From NCBI GenBank assembly GCA_029287535.1, contig JARFQY010000097.1:1-36268 (forward strand): a stretch of DNA of 36,268 bases, written 5' to 3'. The position numbers and the translations under genes are program-made. Shown here piece by piece: positions 27,415 through 35,624 of the stretch (the stretch's first letter is position 1; each line of letters opens with the position of its first letter). Source of the stretch: Filomicrobium sp. GTDB lineage: Bacteria; Pseudomonadota; Alphaproteobacteria; Rhizobiales; Hyphomicrobiaceae. Under the pieces are notes generated by a model. It made no database searches, had not been told where the DNA came from, and worked only from the letters and a program-made list of their open reading frames with translations.

Positions 27415-28116
27415 CTATTGTTGACGCCGGGTCTCTTCATCCGACTCTGGCGAGGTCGTCGGTTTAATTGCGTCCGCCTCGTGGAGTAGAGCGATGACAT
27501 CAGCGTCTGAAAGCTGCGTAAAGTTCGCGTAATACAACCCTATTGCACCGAATGACGCGGGCTGAGCCAGACAGACAACGTCATCGGCTTCATCGCGAAG
27601 CTTCTCGATGGTATCCGCGGGGGCAACGGGAACTGCAAGCAGAACGTGTGCTGGCGACTTGCGTTTCAGACCATGCAGCGCGGCGCGCATAGTGGCTCCG
27701 GTCGCGAGGCCGTCGTCAACGACAATTATGGAACGTCCAACGGGCGAGATCCTACCCCGGTCTGCAAAATAAAGTTTCCGCCGCCTCTCGATTTCTTGCA
27801 GTTCGCGGTCGGCAACGACCTTCAGGTCCGATTCTTTCAGTCGAGCGAGGCGGATAACATCATCGTTATACACAATCTCCGGATCATCGCCATCTACGAC
27901 GGCTCCCGCGGCGAGTTCCGGCTGAAATGGAACTCCGATTTTTCGCACTAAGACCAGCCCGAGTGGAGCTCGTAAAGCACGTGCCACCTCGAGACCTACA
28001 GGCACGCCACCGCGCGGAAGCGCTAGGACGACTGGGTCCGACAAATCTTTTGCCTTGAGTGCTTCACCAAGAGCTTTACCGGCCTCAAATCGATCTTGGA
28101 AGAGAACAAACCTCAT
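27415..28116 (-). CDS. Predicted phosphoribosyltransferase (COG1926-type)
   Basis: Probably transfers phosphoribosyl groups to or from PRPP; the base or acceptor is unknown. It is 233 residues: LALPRGGVPVGLEVARAL near 40, VRKIGVPFQPELAAGAV near 65, and the PRPP-binding loop VVDDGLATGATMRAAL near 140. The ATG at 28116 overlaps the TGA of the upstream hydrolase (ATGA), implying translational coupling. This phosphoribosyltransferase and a dienelactone hydrolase are often neighbours or fused in other proteobacteria, so the pair probably acts together. A PRPP synthetase lies 2 kb away. Confidence 0.88.
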   Translation of the reverse strand: MRFVLFQDRFEAGKALGEALKAKDLSDPVVLALPRGGVPVGLEVARALRAPLGLVLVRKIGVPFQPELAAGAVVDGDDPEIVYNDDVIRLARLKESDLKVVADRELQEIERRRKLYFADRGRISPVGRSIIVVDDGLATGATMRAALHGLKRKSPAHVLLAVPVAPADTIEKLRDEADDVVCLAQPASFGAIGLYYANFTQLSDADVIALLHEADAIKPTTSPESDEETRRQQ

Positions 28117-28784
28117 TTCGAATTTACCTTTAGGCAATGACTTAAATGCGCTTCAAACCAATCAGTCGCCTCCTGCACCACCTCCTCAAGAGCACCAGGT
28201 TCTTCAAACAGGTGGGTTGCCCCCGCCACGATGTGCAAACGTTTTTCGCAGACTAGGCCCCGAAACGCTGAGGCGTTGAGTTCTTTAACGATGCTGTCGG
28301 CACCTCCTACGATTAGAAGTGTCGGCGCCAGCACCTTCGTTAGATGCGTTGCGGCAAGGTCCGGCCGCCCTCCCCGCGAAACGACGGCCGCGATGTCTCG
28401 AGGCCTTTCTCCGGCAGCAACGAGGGCCGCTGCTGCGCCGGTGCTGGCGCCGAATAGGCCCACTGGTAACGGCCCCGTCCGAGAACTTTCCCGCGCCCAA
28501 GTCACCGTTTCGATCACACGCTCCGCAAGCAATGCAATGTCGAAGACATTGTTTCGGTTTTCAGCCTCAAGAGGCGTAAGCAGGTCGAACAAGAGCGTCC
28601 CGAACCTAGATGCGGTCAGGGCTCTTGCAACAGCTTTATTGCGTGGGCTCAACCGGCTAGACCCGCTTCCATGCGCGAAAATAACTAAGCCCTTCGGGGC
28701 GTCGGGTATGGAAAGAATTCCTTCAAGACCGAGCGGCCCGATATGCACGCCCGGCGAACCGGAACTATCAGCCCGAATGCTCAT
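28113..28784 (-). CDS. Dienelactone-hydrolase-like alpha/beta hydrolase
   Basis: Serine-type esterase-like enzyme, 223 residues, substrate unknown. The oxyanion segment is FAHGSGSSR near 37, the nucleophile elbow GLFGASTGAAA near 110, the acid VGGADSIV near 160, and the histidine GATHLFEEP near 190, so the triad looks complete. The frame reaches back to a TTG at 28808, but the ATG at 28784 with GGAGG six bases before it is the better start. It is first in a minus-strand set that continues into the phosphoribosyltransferase through a four-base overlap, and is divergent from the APH-like kinase gene. Confidence 0.86.
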   Translation of the reverse strand: MSIRADSSGSPGVHIGPLGLEGILSIPDAPKGLVIFAHGSGSSRLSPRNKAVARALTASRFGTLLFDLLTPLEAENRNNVFDIALLAERVIETVTWARESSRTGPLPVGLFGASTGAAAALVAAGERPRDIAAVVSRGGRPDLAATHLTKVLAPTLLIVGGADSIVKELNASAFRGLVCEKRLHIVAGATHLFEEPGALEEVVQEATDWFEAHLSHCLKVNSK

Positions 28785-28832
28785 TATCGCCTCCAGGTAT
28801 TCCTCCAAGGTCCCTCCTTATCTACAATTGAT

Positions 28833-28846
28833 AATTATGCATAATT
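28833..28846. promoter_or_regulatory. 14-base perfect palindrome in divergent promoter gap
   Basis: AATTATGCATAATT is a perfect palindrome between the divergent hydrolase and APH-like kinase genes (80 bases between start codons). It could be an operator serving both directions or simply overlapping -10 elements, since TATGCATAAT reads as a -10-like box on both strands. Confidence 0.45.
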
Positions 28847-28864
28847 TCAGGGGCCTTGACTTTG

Positions 28865-30019
28865 ATGCTCCTCAATTCCAATTCCGCGCCCAGCAGGAAA
28901 ATCCACTTCATGTCGCGCCAAGACTTACCTTCCCGATCCGAAGCTGCCCAGGACCAGGCGTCGTTCGTCGCCGCGGAAACCACGCAGCTGCTCGCTTTGC
29001 TGAGCTCGATACAGGCTGGCTTGGGAACATCCGATAGGATCGATCTCAAAGAAACCCACAAGTCATGGGTTTTTCTCGTAGGCGACGAGGTATACAAACT
29101 CAAGAAGCCGATTCGGAATCATTTGCAGGATTTGACGACGCTCGCGGCACGGGAGGCAAATGCTCGAAACGAGGTTCGGCTCAACCGGCGCCTGGCTCCG
29201 GACGTCTATCTGGGAGTCGCAGCAGTTACACGTTCTCGAAACGGTGGCATCGAAATCAATGGTAAGGGCGCCGTCGTTGACTGGCTTGTCCATATGCGAC
29301 GGGTTCCTGAGGAGTTCATGCTCGACCAGATGATCATGGGAGGGCATGTTCCCACGGAAAGGGTCGATGCCTTCATTGATCTCATGACGAGTTTCTATCA
29401 GCGGCTTCCTAGCGCGGGTCTTAGTCCGAGAGACTACATTGAGCACTTCGAACGAGAGCAATCTGAGAACAGGCGTATCTTGACGATGCCTCAATTCCCA
29501 CTCGACCCGAATGAAGTGACAGCGCCCTTGGATGCCTTTGACGAAGGGCGGGGCCACGTTCGCGAGTTACTTGAGAAGCGCGCCAGTGAAGGCAAGATTG
29601 TTGAAGGTCACGGAGACCTTCGCCCCGAGCATGTATGCCTTAACGACCCTCCGGTCATTATCGATTGCCTAGAGTTCAATTTGGGGCTGCGGCTCATCGA
29701 TCCTCACGATGAACTCGGTTACCTAGGCCTAGAATGCGGGCTTCTCGGCGCATCATGGATCGGGGAGCGGCTTACGACCGGCTATGCACAACGCGCACAT
29801 GATGAGTGCCCAAAGCAGCTACTGTCCTTCTACGCAGCCTACCGGGCTTTTCTTCGGGCCCGATTGTGTCTTGCCCATCTTCTGGACCCCGGTCCCCAAG
29901 ATGCGAACAAGTGGATCAACAAAGCGCAGAATTACCTCGCAGTTGCACAACATCATGTTCTCAGCCTGGGAAACCCAGCAGGTCGACGATTGAGCCATCA
30001 AGGTGGAGATGGCGGATAG
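28865..30019 (+). CDS. Aminoglycoside-phosphotransferase-like kinase (COG2187 N-terminal type)
   Basis: Kinase-fold protein of unknown substrate, about 384 residues. The ATP/lysine region is HKSWVFLVGDEVYKLKKPI; the catalytic loop is EGHGDLRPEHVCL followed by VIIDCLEF, as in APH-fold kinases. COG2187 proteins often carry a second, C-terminal P-loop kinase domain; it is absent here, so this is a single-domain version. The start is uncertain: a TTG at 28856, ATGs at 28865 and 28910 all fit. The last 59 bases overlap, antisense, the end of the PRPP synthetase gene. No reason to call it a resistance gene. Confidence 0.8.
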   Translation: MLLNSNSAPSRKIHFMSRQDLPSRSEAAQDQASFVAAETTQLLALLSSIQAGLGTSDRIDLKETHKSWVFLVGDEVYKLKKPIRNHLQDLTTLAAREANARNEVRLNRRLAPDVYLGVAAVTRSRNGGIEINGKGAVVDWLVHMRRVPEEFMLDQMIMGGHVPTERVDAFIDLMTSFYQRLPSAGLSPRDYIEHFEREQSENRRILTMPQFPLDPNEVTAPLDAFDEGRGHVRELLEKRASEGKIVEGHGDLRPEHVCLNDPPVIIDCLEFNLGLRLIDPHDELGYLGLECGLLGASWIGERLTTGYAQRAHDECPKQLLSFYAAYRAFLRARLCLAHLLDPGPQDANKWINKAQNYLAVAQHHVLSLGNPAGRRLSHQGGDGG

Positions 30020-30938
30020 CCTCGCCAAACAACGGCGCCGCGCTGATGATTTCGATGTTTGACGCGTTGATCGCCGGTCCGAGGCGAAAAGGAGGAACAG
30101 TATCGGTGATAATTGTTCCAGTAATGCTGCTATCACTCAGCTTACTAGCTGCCTCACCCACAAACAGCCCGTGAGCGGCAAGAGCGTAGACATCCTTGGC
30201 CCCGTGTTCCCGACAGGCCTTTGCGGCTCGGACCATCGTACCGCCAGTGCTTATGAGGTCGTCAACCACGAGGACGACGCTCCCTGCCACGTCGCCGACG
30301 AATTGAGTTCCGGTCACCTGGCCGCCGCTGCGGCGCTTTTCCAGGAAAGCTCCCCCGACTGGACGAGCAATCTTCTCTTCCAATGTCTCCCGGAAGAGCT
30401 GAGCCCGTTTGACGCCACCGGGGTCGGGCGAGGCAACGACGACTGGCAAGCTTCCGGCTAGCTCCGCTGCTCGGTTAGCGAACAACAAGCGCGTATCGAG
30501 ATGAATACAGCGGCACCGAAACGAATTCTGGAAGGCGACGATGTTGTGAACTTCCAGCGTCACGACCGTGTCTATTGCCACTGCTTCAAGCAGCTGAGCC
30601 ATATACTTGGTTGTTACCGGGTCACGCGCCTTGGTTTGCCTGTCCTTTCGCGCATAAGCAAAATAGGGGACAACGGCCGTTATTCGGCGAGCGCCATTGT
30701 CTCGCAGACAGCCGAGAAAAAACAGGAGTCTGCACAGTTTGTCGTTGCAGCTGACGTTCGGCCCACCGTGTAGGCTTTGAATGACGTAGACATCCTCTCC
30801 GCGAACACTGACAAGTGGACGAATCTTATGTTCGCCGTCCTCGAAGGACCTTTCCTCGTGGGCGGCCAGGGGGATTTCGAGATGTTCCGCAACCTTGTTA
30901 CCGAAGTCGCGGCTCTCACCGAGCGCGAATACTTTCAT
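29961..30938 (-). CDS. Ribose-phosphate pyrophosphokinase (PRPP synthetase)
   Basis: Makes PRPP from ribose-5-phosphate and ATP. It is 325 residues: flexible-loop region RSFEDGEHKIRPL, DVYVIQSL, PYFAYARKDRQTKARDPVTTKY, a His in LEVHN, and the ribose-phosphate loop VVLVVDDLISTGGTMVRAA near 220. The frame extends to 31019, but the ATG at 30938 (MKVFALGESRDFG) matches the family start. It differs in style from housekeeping PrsA (an FEDGE-type loop and a KTKARDP-type segment), so it is probably an accessory paralogue. It is convergent with the APH-like gene and lies downstream of the RNase Z-like gene on the same strand. Confidence 0.93.
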   Translation of the reverse strand: MKVFALGESRDFGNKVAEHLEIPLAAHEERSFEDGEHKIRPLVSVRGEDVYVIQSLHGGPNVSCNDKLCRLLFFLGCLRDNGARRITAVVPYFAYARKDRQTKARDPVTTKYMAQLLEAVAIDTVVTLEVHNIVAFQNSFRCRCIHLDTRLLFANRAAELAGSLPVVVASPDPGGVKRAQLFRETLEEKIARPVGGAFLEKRRSGGQVTGTQFVGDVAGSVVLVVDDLISTGGTMVRAAKACREHGAKDVYALAAHGLFVGEAASKLSDSSITGTIITDTVPPFRLGPAINASNIEIISAAPLFGEAIRHLHLDGSIVDLLGFPG

Positions 30939-31199
30939 TCTGGTCTCTGGGTCTGTTCCGAGAATCAAATTGCTCTCAGAGCATTCAAACTCTGCAAATT
31001 CAATAAGTGGCTTAGTCAATGCGATCCAGTGTGCCCGAACGTGTTCACCGTCGGCAGAATTGATCGAGAGAACTCGGTTCGATGCAGCGTCGACACAGCG
31101 GACTTCGCGCTACATTATTAAGCCGAATGAACAATTCCGCATTGATTTAGATCTCCACATCCATTTGCTCATTTGTGTCCTGACCATGAGCTGCGTGGC
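30939..31199. other. Gap between RNase Z-like and PRPP synthetase genes
   Basis: About 260 bases with no supported gene. The PRPP synthetase frame runs open through the first part (to 31019) but lacks family similarity there. I see no clear promoter or terminator. Confidence 0.4.
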
Positions 31200-32222
31200 T
31201 CAGGGGAGATGGCAACCTCCGCGGAAGGCTGATTGTGCTTCATCGGCCAATAGATGCTCGCGACCACGATAGCGTGGCGAATAGTGAAACGTCCGCAGTT
31301 GACCGACCTTCGACCAGCGCCCGAGTAATCCTGCCTGCATAGCCGTAAGATGATTTCTGGCCGTGGCTTGGTCGACGTCCTTGTGGAGAAATGGAGCTTC
31401 GATAAAGAGGACATCCGCGCGCTCGGCCAAGGCGACAATGGCTTTCACGTTGGCATCGGTGAAGGCGGCGTCTACAACATAAGCAATCTTGCGGCCGCTC
31501 GTCGCCTTCATGATTCTTGACTTCAAATGCCCCAGGGGAAGGTCGCGAGGATGCGTCGCTGACTTATCAGCCCAAGCGACCGAAATGGGCGCATCGTCTT
31601 TAAGTCCCTCCAAGATTGCGTCTTTAAATGAATTCAGCCACGGCCCGACCTCGAGTCCCATTTCCTCAACGCGACTCCTCCAAATGTTGATGCGAGTGGT
31701 TTCTTCGACGACGAATGCCAGAACAGGGATGCCGTGCTGGAGCATCGTGGCGCGGACATTGTAACGGGCATCGGCGACGACTAGGTCTCCGACCAAATGA
31801 GCCTCGCCTAGGTCCTTCCGCTGAAATCGTTGGGTGCCTGAGAATTCAGAAGTGATCAGCCTCCCGTTCTGGCCTAGCTCCGAGACGTGCAGCACGAGGT
31901 TGGCCTTGTAACTCTCAATAAGGTTCCAGCTGTAGGCGTTCAGTTTGCTTTCGACTCCTTCAATTATCCCAGGCGGCCCCCACACGTAGAGTGTTTTGTC
32001 GCGCCCAAGCAGGCAGCGCAACAGGTGATCAAAACCTATGAAGTGATCCATATGGCGATGAGAGATGAATACGTGTTCTATGCGAAGCAACTTGCGTGGT
32101 GCCAAAGATCCCAGCTCGCCTGCGTCAAACAATAGCGCGCGGCGTTCGAATGCCAGGTCGACGTATAGTCCGGGATCCCCGGCCGGCCCGTTTATTAGTT
32201 GAGGGTCAAAGTACTTCGCCAT
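31200..32222 (-). CDS. RNase Z-like metallo-beta-lactamase-fold hydrolase
   Basis: Probable zinc-dependent phosphodiesterase or nuclease, 340 residues. The metal motif HVFISHRHMDHFIGFDHLLR (HxHxDH) is intact near residue 55; further metal-ligand candidates are in YVVDAAFTD (Asp) and FHYSPRYRG (His), the latter resembling the C-terminal HxSxRY of RNase Z. Proven RNase Z matures tRNA 3' ends, but several relatives act on small cyclic phosphates, so the substrate is open. The ATG at 32222 (MAKYFDPQLING) is preferred to the 32297 start. It is divergent from archease/rtcB with 110 bases between start codons. Confidence 0.82.
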   Translation of the reverse strand: MAKYFDPQLINGPAGDPGLYVDLAFERRALLFDAGELGSLAPRKLLRIEHVFISHRHMDHFIGFDHLLRCLLGRDKTLYVWGPPGIIEGVESKLNAYSWNLIESYKANLVLHVSELGQNGRLITSEFSGTQRFQRKDLGEAHLVGDLVVADARYNVRATMLQHGIPVLAFVVEETTRINIWRSRVEEMGLEVGPWLNSFKDAILEGLKDDAPISVAWADKSATHPRDLPLGHLKSRIMKATSGRKIAYVVDAAFTDANVKAIVALAERADVLFIEAPFLHKDVDQATARNHLTAMQAGLLGRWSKVGQLRTFHYSPRYRGREHLLADEAQSAFRGGCHLP

Positions 32223-32248
32223 CAGTCTCGAATATCCAGTAAGATTGT

Positions 32249-32263
32249 TGGCCGCAACCGCGC
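32249..32263 (+). promoter_or_regulatory. Weak -24/-12-like element before archease
   Basis: TGGCCG, five bases, GCGC: the GG and GC dinucleotides have sigma-54 spacing, but the flanking bases match poorly. It is noted because E. coli rtcBA is sigma-54 dependent. No RtcR-like activator is in the window. Confidence 0.2.
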
Positions 32264-32295
32264 AATCCCAGCACCACGAATTTCCATCTCCAGAC

Positions 32296-32320
32296 ACTCA
32301 AAGCGTCAACCGCCTTGAGT
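32296..32320. promoter_or_regulatory. Inverted repeat just upstream of archease
   Basis: ACTCAA and TTGAGT are 6-base arms with a 13-base spacer, ending 12 bases before the archease ATG. Possible operator; no protein assigned. Confidence 0.3.
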
Positions 32321-32332
32321 TGATCGTCGTCA

Positions 32333-32830
32333 ATGCCTTCCAACCTTTGGGGTGCGATTAAACACTACGATGCGGACGATGGAAGCGTAGCCGTGCGTAA
32401 TGTAGCTACGAACTCTAAGCCTTGGACACACTTTCCCCATCAGGGCGATGTGGGCATCAGGGGCTACGGAGCAAGCGTCAGCGAAGCCTTTGAGAATGCC
32501 GCGCGTGCGATGACGTCGGTTGTGACGCCGATCGCTTCGCTGTCGGCAAATGAGGCGTGCCGCATCAGATGCCAAGCTCCAAACTTAGAAATCCTGTTCG
32601 TCGACTGGTTGAACGCCATCATCTACGAAATGGCCACTCGGCAGATGCTCTTTCGCGATTTCCATGTCGACATCCAAGGAGGTGCTCTTAGCGCAGAGGC
32701 GTATGGCGACCGGGTTGACGTTAGGCAACATGAACCCGCCGTCGAATTGAAGGGAGCGACTATGACTGAATTGAAGGTTGGCCGCGGCAAGGATGGTCGC
32801 TGGATCGCTCAATGCGTCGTTGACGTATGA
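32333..32830 (+). CDS. Archease (RtcB activator)
   Basis: Small protein that helps RtcB form its guanylated intermediate. It is 165 residues from the ATG at 32333; the archease core begins near residue 30 with THFPHQGDVGIRGYG, includes VDWLNAIIYEM near 93, and ends ATMTELKVGRGKDGRWIAQ...VVDV, keeping the family C-terminal pattern. Because the core starts late, a GTG at 32393 with GGAAG before it is a plausible alternative giving about 145 residues, the usual archease length. It is followed after 21 bases by rtcB, an arrangement common in bacteria and archaea. Confidence 0.9.
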   Translation: MPSNLWGAIKHYDADDGSVAVRNVATNSKPWTHFPHQGDVGIRGYGASVSEAFENAARAMTSVVTPIASLSANEACRIRCQAPNLEILFVDWLNAIIYEMATRQMLFRDFHVDIQGGALSAEAYGDRVDVRQHEPAVELKGATMTELKVGRGKDGRWIAQCVVDV

Positions 32831-32851
32831 GAATCTAGGGGTGCCACAAGT

Positions 32852-34282
32852 ATGGACCGATCTCTGCTTGAAAAAGTGGGCCCGTTTTCGTGGTGTATAC
32901 CGCAAACCGGATCAATGCGTGTTCCGGCAGTGATTTTCGCCGACGGCGCGCTCATTGACGAAATGGATGACAAGGTGCAACAGCAGTTGAGCAATGTTGC
33001 GCGTCTTCCGGGTATCGCTAAAGCTGCTTTCGCAATGCCGGATGCGCATTGGGGTTATGGCTTCCCCATCGGCGGCGTAGCAGCTTTCGATCCCAAACAA
33101 GGTGGGGTGGTGTCGGCAGGCGGCGTTGGCTTTGACATTTCCTGCGGCGTAAGGCTGCTGACCACCACTCTGACGACATTAGATATCGCGCAAGTCAATG
33201 AGGCCCTCGCTCACGAGCTCTCGCGCGGGATCCCTGCGGGAATTGGTAGCCGGGGGCGCATTGTCTTGGACGACGATGAGATGACTCAGATGCTACTGGG
33301 CGGGGCTCGCTGGGCTGTAGAACAGGGCTACGGTCGCCACGCGGACCTCGATCGAATCGAGGAGCGAGGCGTGATGTCCGGCGCCGAGCCCAATGACGTT
33401 TCCGAAAAGGCTCGCGAACGTCAGCGCCATGAGATGGGTACGCTGGGCTCTGGCAACCATTACCTCGAAGTGCAGAGGGTCGACCATATCTTTGATGCAG
33501 ATGTTGGCCGCGCCTTCGACCTGTCGATGGATCAGGTTGTGGTAATGATCCATTGCGGTTCGCGTGGCCTGGGACATCAGGTCGGAACCGAGTATTTGCG
33601 TGAGATGGCCCTGGCTGCGGAAGAGTGTGGCCTAAGCTTACCGGACCGCGAGTTAGCTTGCGCTCCGATCGAGTCAGAGCTTGGTAAGCGATATCTCGGA
33701 GTTATGCGTGCTGGCATCAACTGCGCATTCGCAAACAGGCAGATCCTGACGCACCTGGCGCGAAGAGTCTTTGAGCGCTTCTTCCCGAATGCGGACATAG
33801 ACCTGCTCTATGACGTCTCTCACAATACCTGCAAAGAAGAGAGGCATGAGATTGATGGCCAGATGAGGGAGTTATTCGTCCATCGAAAAGGAGCGACGAG
33901 GGCATTTGGACCGGGAAGTCGTGACCTTCCGATGGACTTGGCTGGCGTCGGACAGCCAGTGCTTATCGGTGGCAGCATGGGGACAGAGTCTTATGTCCTC
34001 GTTGGCGACAAGCGTTCTGAACAGGTCGCCCTGAGTTCGGCCTGCCACGGGGCGGGGCGTTCTATGAGCCGACATCAGGCAGCAAGAACCTGGACCGGAG
34101 GATCGGTTAAACAAGAACTCGCCGAGCGTGGCATCATCATCAAAAGTCCCTCGAAGCGCGGTATCGCCGAGGAGGCCCCAGGGGCTTACAAAGATGTCGG
34201 TCGCATCGTGCGTGTGGCCGAGGACGCCGGTCTCGCCCGTCGGGTGGCTCGGCTGAAGCCGATGATTTGCATCAAGGGCTGA
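32852..34282 (+). CDS. rtcB: RNA-splicing ligase RtcB
   Basis: GTP- and manganese-dependent ligase that joins 2',3'-cyclic phosphate or 3'-phosphate ends to 5'-OH RNA ends. It is 476 residues. The active site is complete by eye: GGVGFDISCGVRL (metal-ligand Asp and Cys) near 95, LGSGNHYLEVQ near 195, MIHCGSRGLGHQ near 230, DVSHNTCKEE near 325, and ACHGAGRSMSR near 400 with the histidine that becomes guanylated. ATG at 32852 with AGGGG upstream. Together with archease it forms an RNA repair unit; no rtcA cyclase or rtcR regulator is present. Confidence 0.96.
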   Translation: MDRSLLEKVGPFSWCIPQTGSMRVPAVIFADGALIDEMDDKVQQQLSNVARLPGIAKAAFAMPDAHWGYGFPIGGVAAFDPKQGGVVSAGGVGFDISCGVRLLTTTLTTLDIAQVNEALAHELSRGIPAGIGSRGRIVLDDDEMTQMLLGGARWAVEQGYGRHADLDRIEERGVMSGAEPNDVSEKARERQRHEMGTLGSGNHYLEVQRVDHIFDADVGRAFDLSMDQVVVMIHCGSRGLGHQVGTEYLREMALAAEECGLSLPDRELACAPIESELGKRYLGVMRAGINCAFANRQILTHLARRVFERFFPNADIDLLYDVSHNTCKEERHEIDGQMRELFVHRKGATRAFGPGSRDLPMDLAGVGQPVLIGGSMGTESYVLVGDKRSEQVALSSACHGAGRSMSRHQAARTWTGGSVKQELAERGIIIKSPSKRGIAEEAPGAYKDVGRIVRVAEDAGLARRVARLKPMICIKG

Positions 34283-34308
34283 TCGCCTGCTTTGCGTTTC
34301 TTGGCTCA

Positions 34309-34347
34309 CCGCCTATGCGGCGCAGTTATTGGACAAACGATAGGCGG
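34309..34347. repeat. Inverted repeat between rtcB and NUDIX gene
   Basis: CCGCCTA and TAGGCGG (7-base arms, 25-base spacer) lie in the 115-base gap after rtcB. It might form a stem at the end of the rtcB message; there is no T-run. Confidence 0.3.
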
Positions 34348-34397
34348 CGACGTGCAGATTAGTCAGCCCATTCGTTGAGCCCTTGAGGCGATTCGTC

Positions 34398-34829
34398 ATG
34401 ACACAAATCACAACGCCTCTCCTCGCTGTTGATTGTGTTGCCTTCGACCGGTCGGGATGCGTGATACTCGTCAAGCGACGCAACCCGCCCTTTCAATCTT
34501 GCTTGGCGCTGCCAGGGGGCTTCGTCGAGATTGGCGAAACAGTCGAGAATGCCTGTCGGCGAGAGTTCCATGAGGAAACCTGTCTAAACTCCGGAGAGCT
34601 CGACCTGGTGGGCGTTTACTCAGACCCTCGACGCGACCCCCGCGGCCACGTCGTCAGCATCGCTTTCGCAACTGTTATAGAGCATGGACTTCCAAAGGCC
34701 GGCGACGATGCCGAGCAAGCAAAATGGGTCCGCGACTGGAGCAAGACAAGCTTGGCCTTCGATCACCGGCAAATCCTAATGGACGCTGCGCGCTCTATGA
34801 TGCAGCGGCGCAAAATCCAACCCCCATAG
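34398..34829 (+). CDS. NUDIX hydrolase
   Basis: Pyrophosphohydrolase of a nucleoside-diphosphate-linked compound, 143 residues. The Nudix box is GGFVEIGETVENACRREFH followed by EETCL near residues 41-64: all catalytic acids (REF-EE) are kept, but the usual glycine before the last hydrophobic position is Cys. Flanking features (LAVDCVAFDRSG, RDPRGHVVSIAF) resemble ADP-ribose pyrophosphatase-like members. The frame opens at a TTG (34383); the ATG at 34398 with TTGAGGCG upstream is preferred. It follows rtcB on the same strand by 115 bases and is convergent with the cytochrome gene. Confidence 0.88.
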   Translation: MTQITTPLLAVDCVAFDRSGCVILVKRRNPPFQSCLALPGGFVEIGETVENACRREFHEETCLNSGELDLVGVYSDPRRDPRGHVVSIAFATVIEHGLPKAGDDAEQAKWVRDWSKTSLAFDHRQILMDAARSMMQRRKIQPP

Positions 34830-34874
34830 ATCGCGAATGGAGGCTGCGATGAAGCAGATTGAAAGAATTGCCTG

Positions 34875-35624
34875 CTAACGAGCTTTAGGGTCAAGCTGCT
34901 GCAAATAGGCCAATAGATCAGAGAGTTGATCCAAGGGCATAAAGCGAAGCGCGAGCATGTCGGCCTTGGGCACGCCATTGCGGATTTTGTGCAGGGCTTG
35001 CGGTGGACGATTGCGCGCAATCCAGCCCAAAGAAGCAACATCCCCCTCTTCCCCGTAGATCACAGCCTTGCCGTCTGTTTGATGGCATCCCACACATGAA
35101 TGGACGTATGTAGTCTTCCCCCTATCGCTGAAACCGCGTGCCACTCCGCTTTCATCTGCCAACTGGGCAATGCTATGCTGGCCTTGACTGACGAACAAGC
35201 TCAGTGCCTTCAACTGATCAGACGAGAGCATCGATGTAAGCTTCTGGTGCATTCCTGTCGCCAAGAAATCCATTAGCTTGGCCGGGTCACGGCCTTTTGC
35301 TGAAGCCATGCTTGTGAACTTGCCGGACCGAGACAGTGTTCCAAGGTGACCGTCTCGACCTAGATAATCATAGCCATGACAAGCGACACATCGCCAGGTC
35401 TTCTCATTGTAGGTCCTCACATCTTTTGGAAATTCAGGCTGGCGACTGTCCGGAGGGCGCCTTCCCACAACATTCCAATGGTTATCATAAAGCCGCCCAC
35501 CAAGGCTCAACGTGGTAACGTCTTCCGTAATGCCTGCGCCCCGCTCATCACCACCAGGCGACTGAGTAGCCGAGATTGTACAGAATACTGCGATAGATAA
35601 TGCGATAGTAAGCCGCCGATTCAC
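34875..35624 (-). CDS. Exported diheme cytochrome c
   Basis: Periplasmic electron carrier with two c-type hemes, about 249 residues. Heme sites are CVACHGYDYLG and CVGCHQTDGK; an N-terminal hydrophobic stretch RRLTIALSIAVFCTISA looks like a signal peptide. The repeated cytochrome-c folds fit small soluble diheme proteins; the partner enzyme is unknown. The start is uncertain: an ATG at 35738 adds about 38 residues before the signal peptide and has no ribosome site, so the GTG at 35624, which puts the signal at the N-terminus, is chosen. It is convergent with the NUDIX gene. Confidence 0.82.
   Translation of the reverse strand: MNRRLTIALSIAVFCTISATQSPGGDERGAGITEDVTTLSLGGRLYDNHWNVVGRRPPDSRQPEFPKDVRTYNEKTWRCVACHGYDYLGRDGHLGTLSRSGKFTSMASAKGRDPAKLMDFLATGMHQKLTSMLSSDQLKALSLFVSQGQHSIAQLADESGVARGFSDRGKTTYVHSCVGCHQTDGKAVIYGEEGDVASLGWIARNRPPQALHKIRNGVPKADMLALRFMPLDQLSDLLAYLQQLDPKAR

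Noticed and set aside
28231-29037. 268-codon plus-strand open frame
   Set aside because: Mostly antisense of the hydrolase and out of frame with the APH-like kinase; no domain.
28865-30019. Aminoglycoside resistance gene
   Set aside because: Only the kinase fold is shared; the COG2187-like pattern and the context give no support for resistance.
26263-34829. Anti-phage defence island
   Set aside because: RtcB, nuclease-like and NUDIX genes can occur in defence contexts, but no recognised defence effector, toxin or restriction gene is present.
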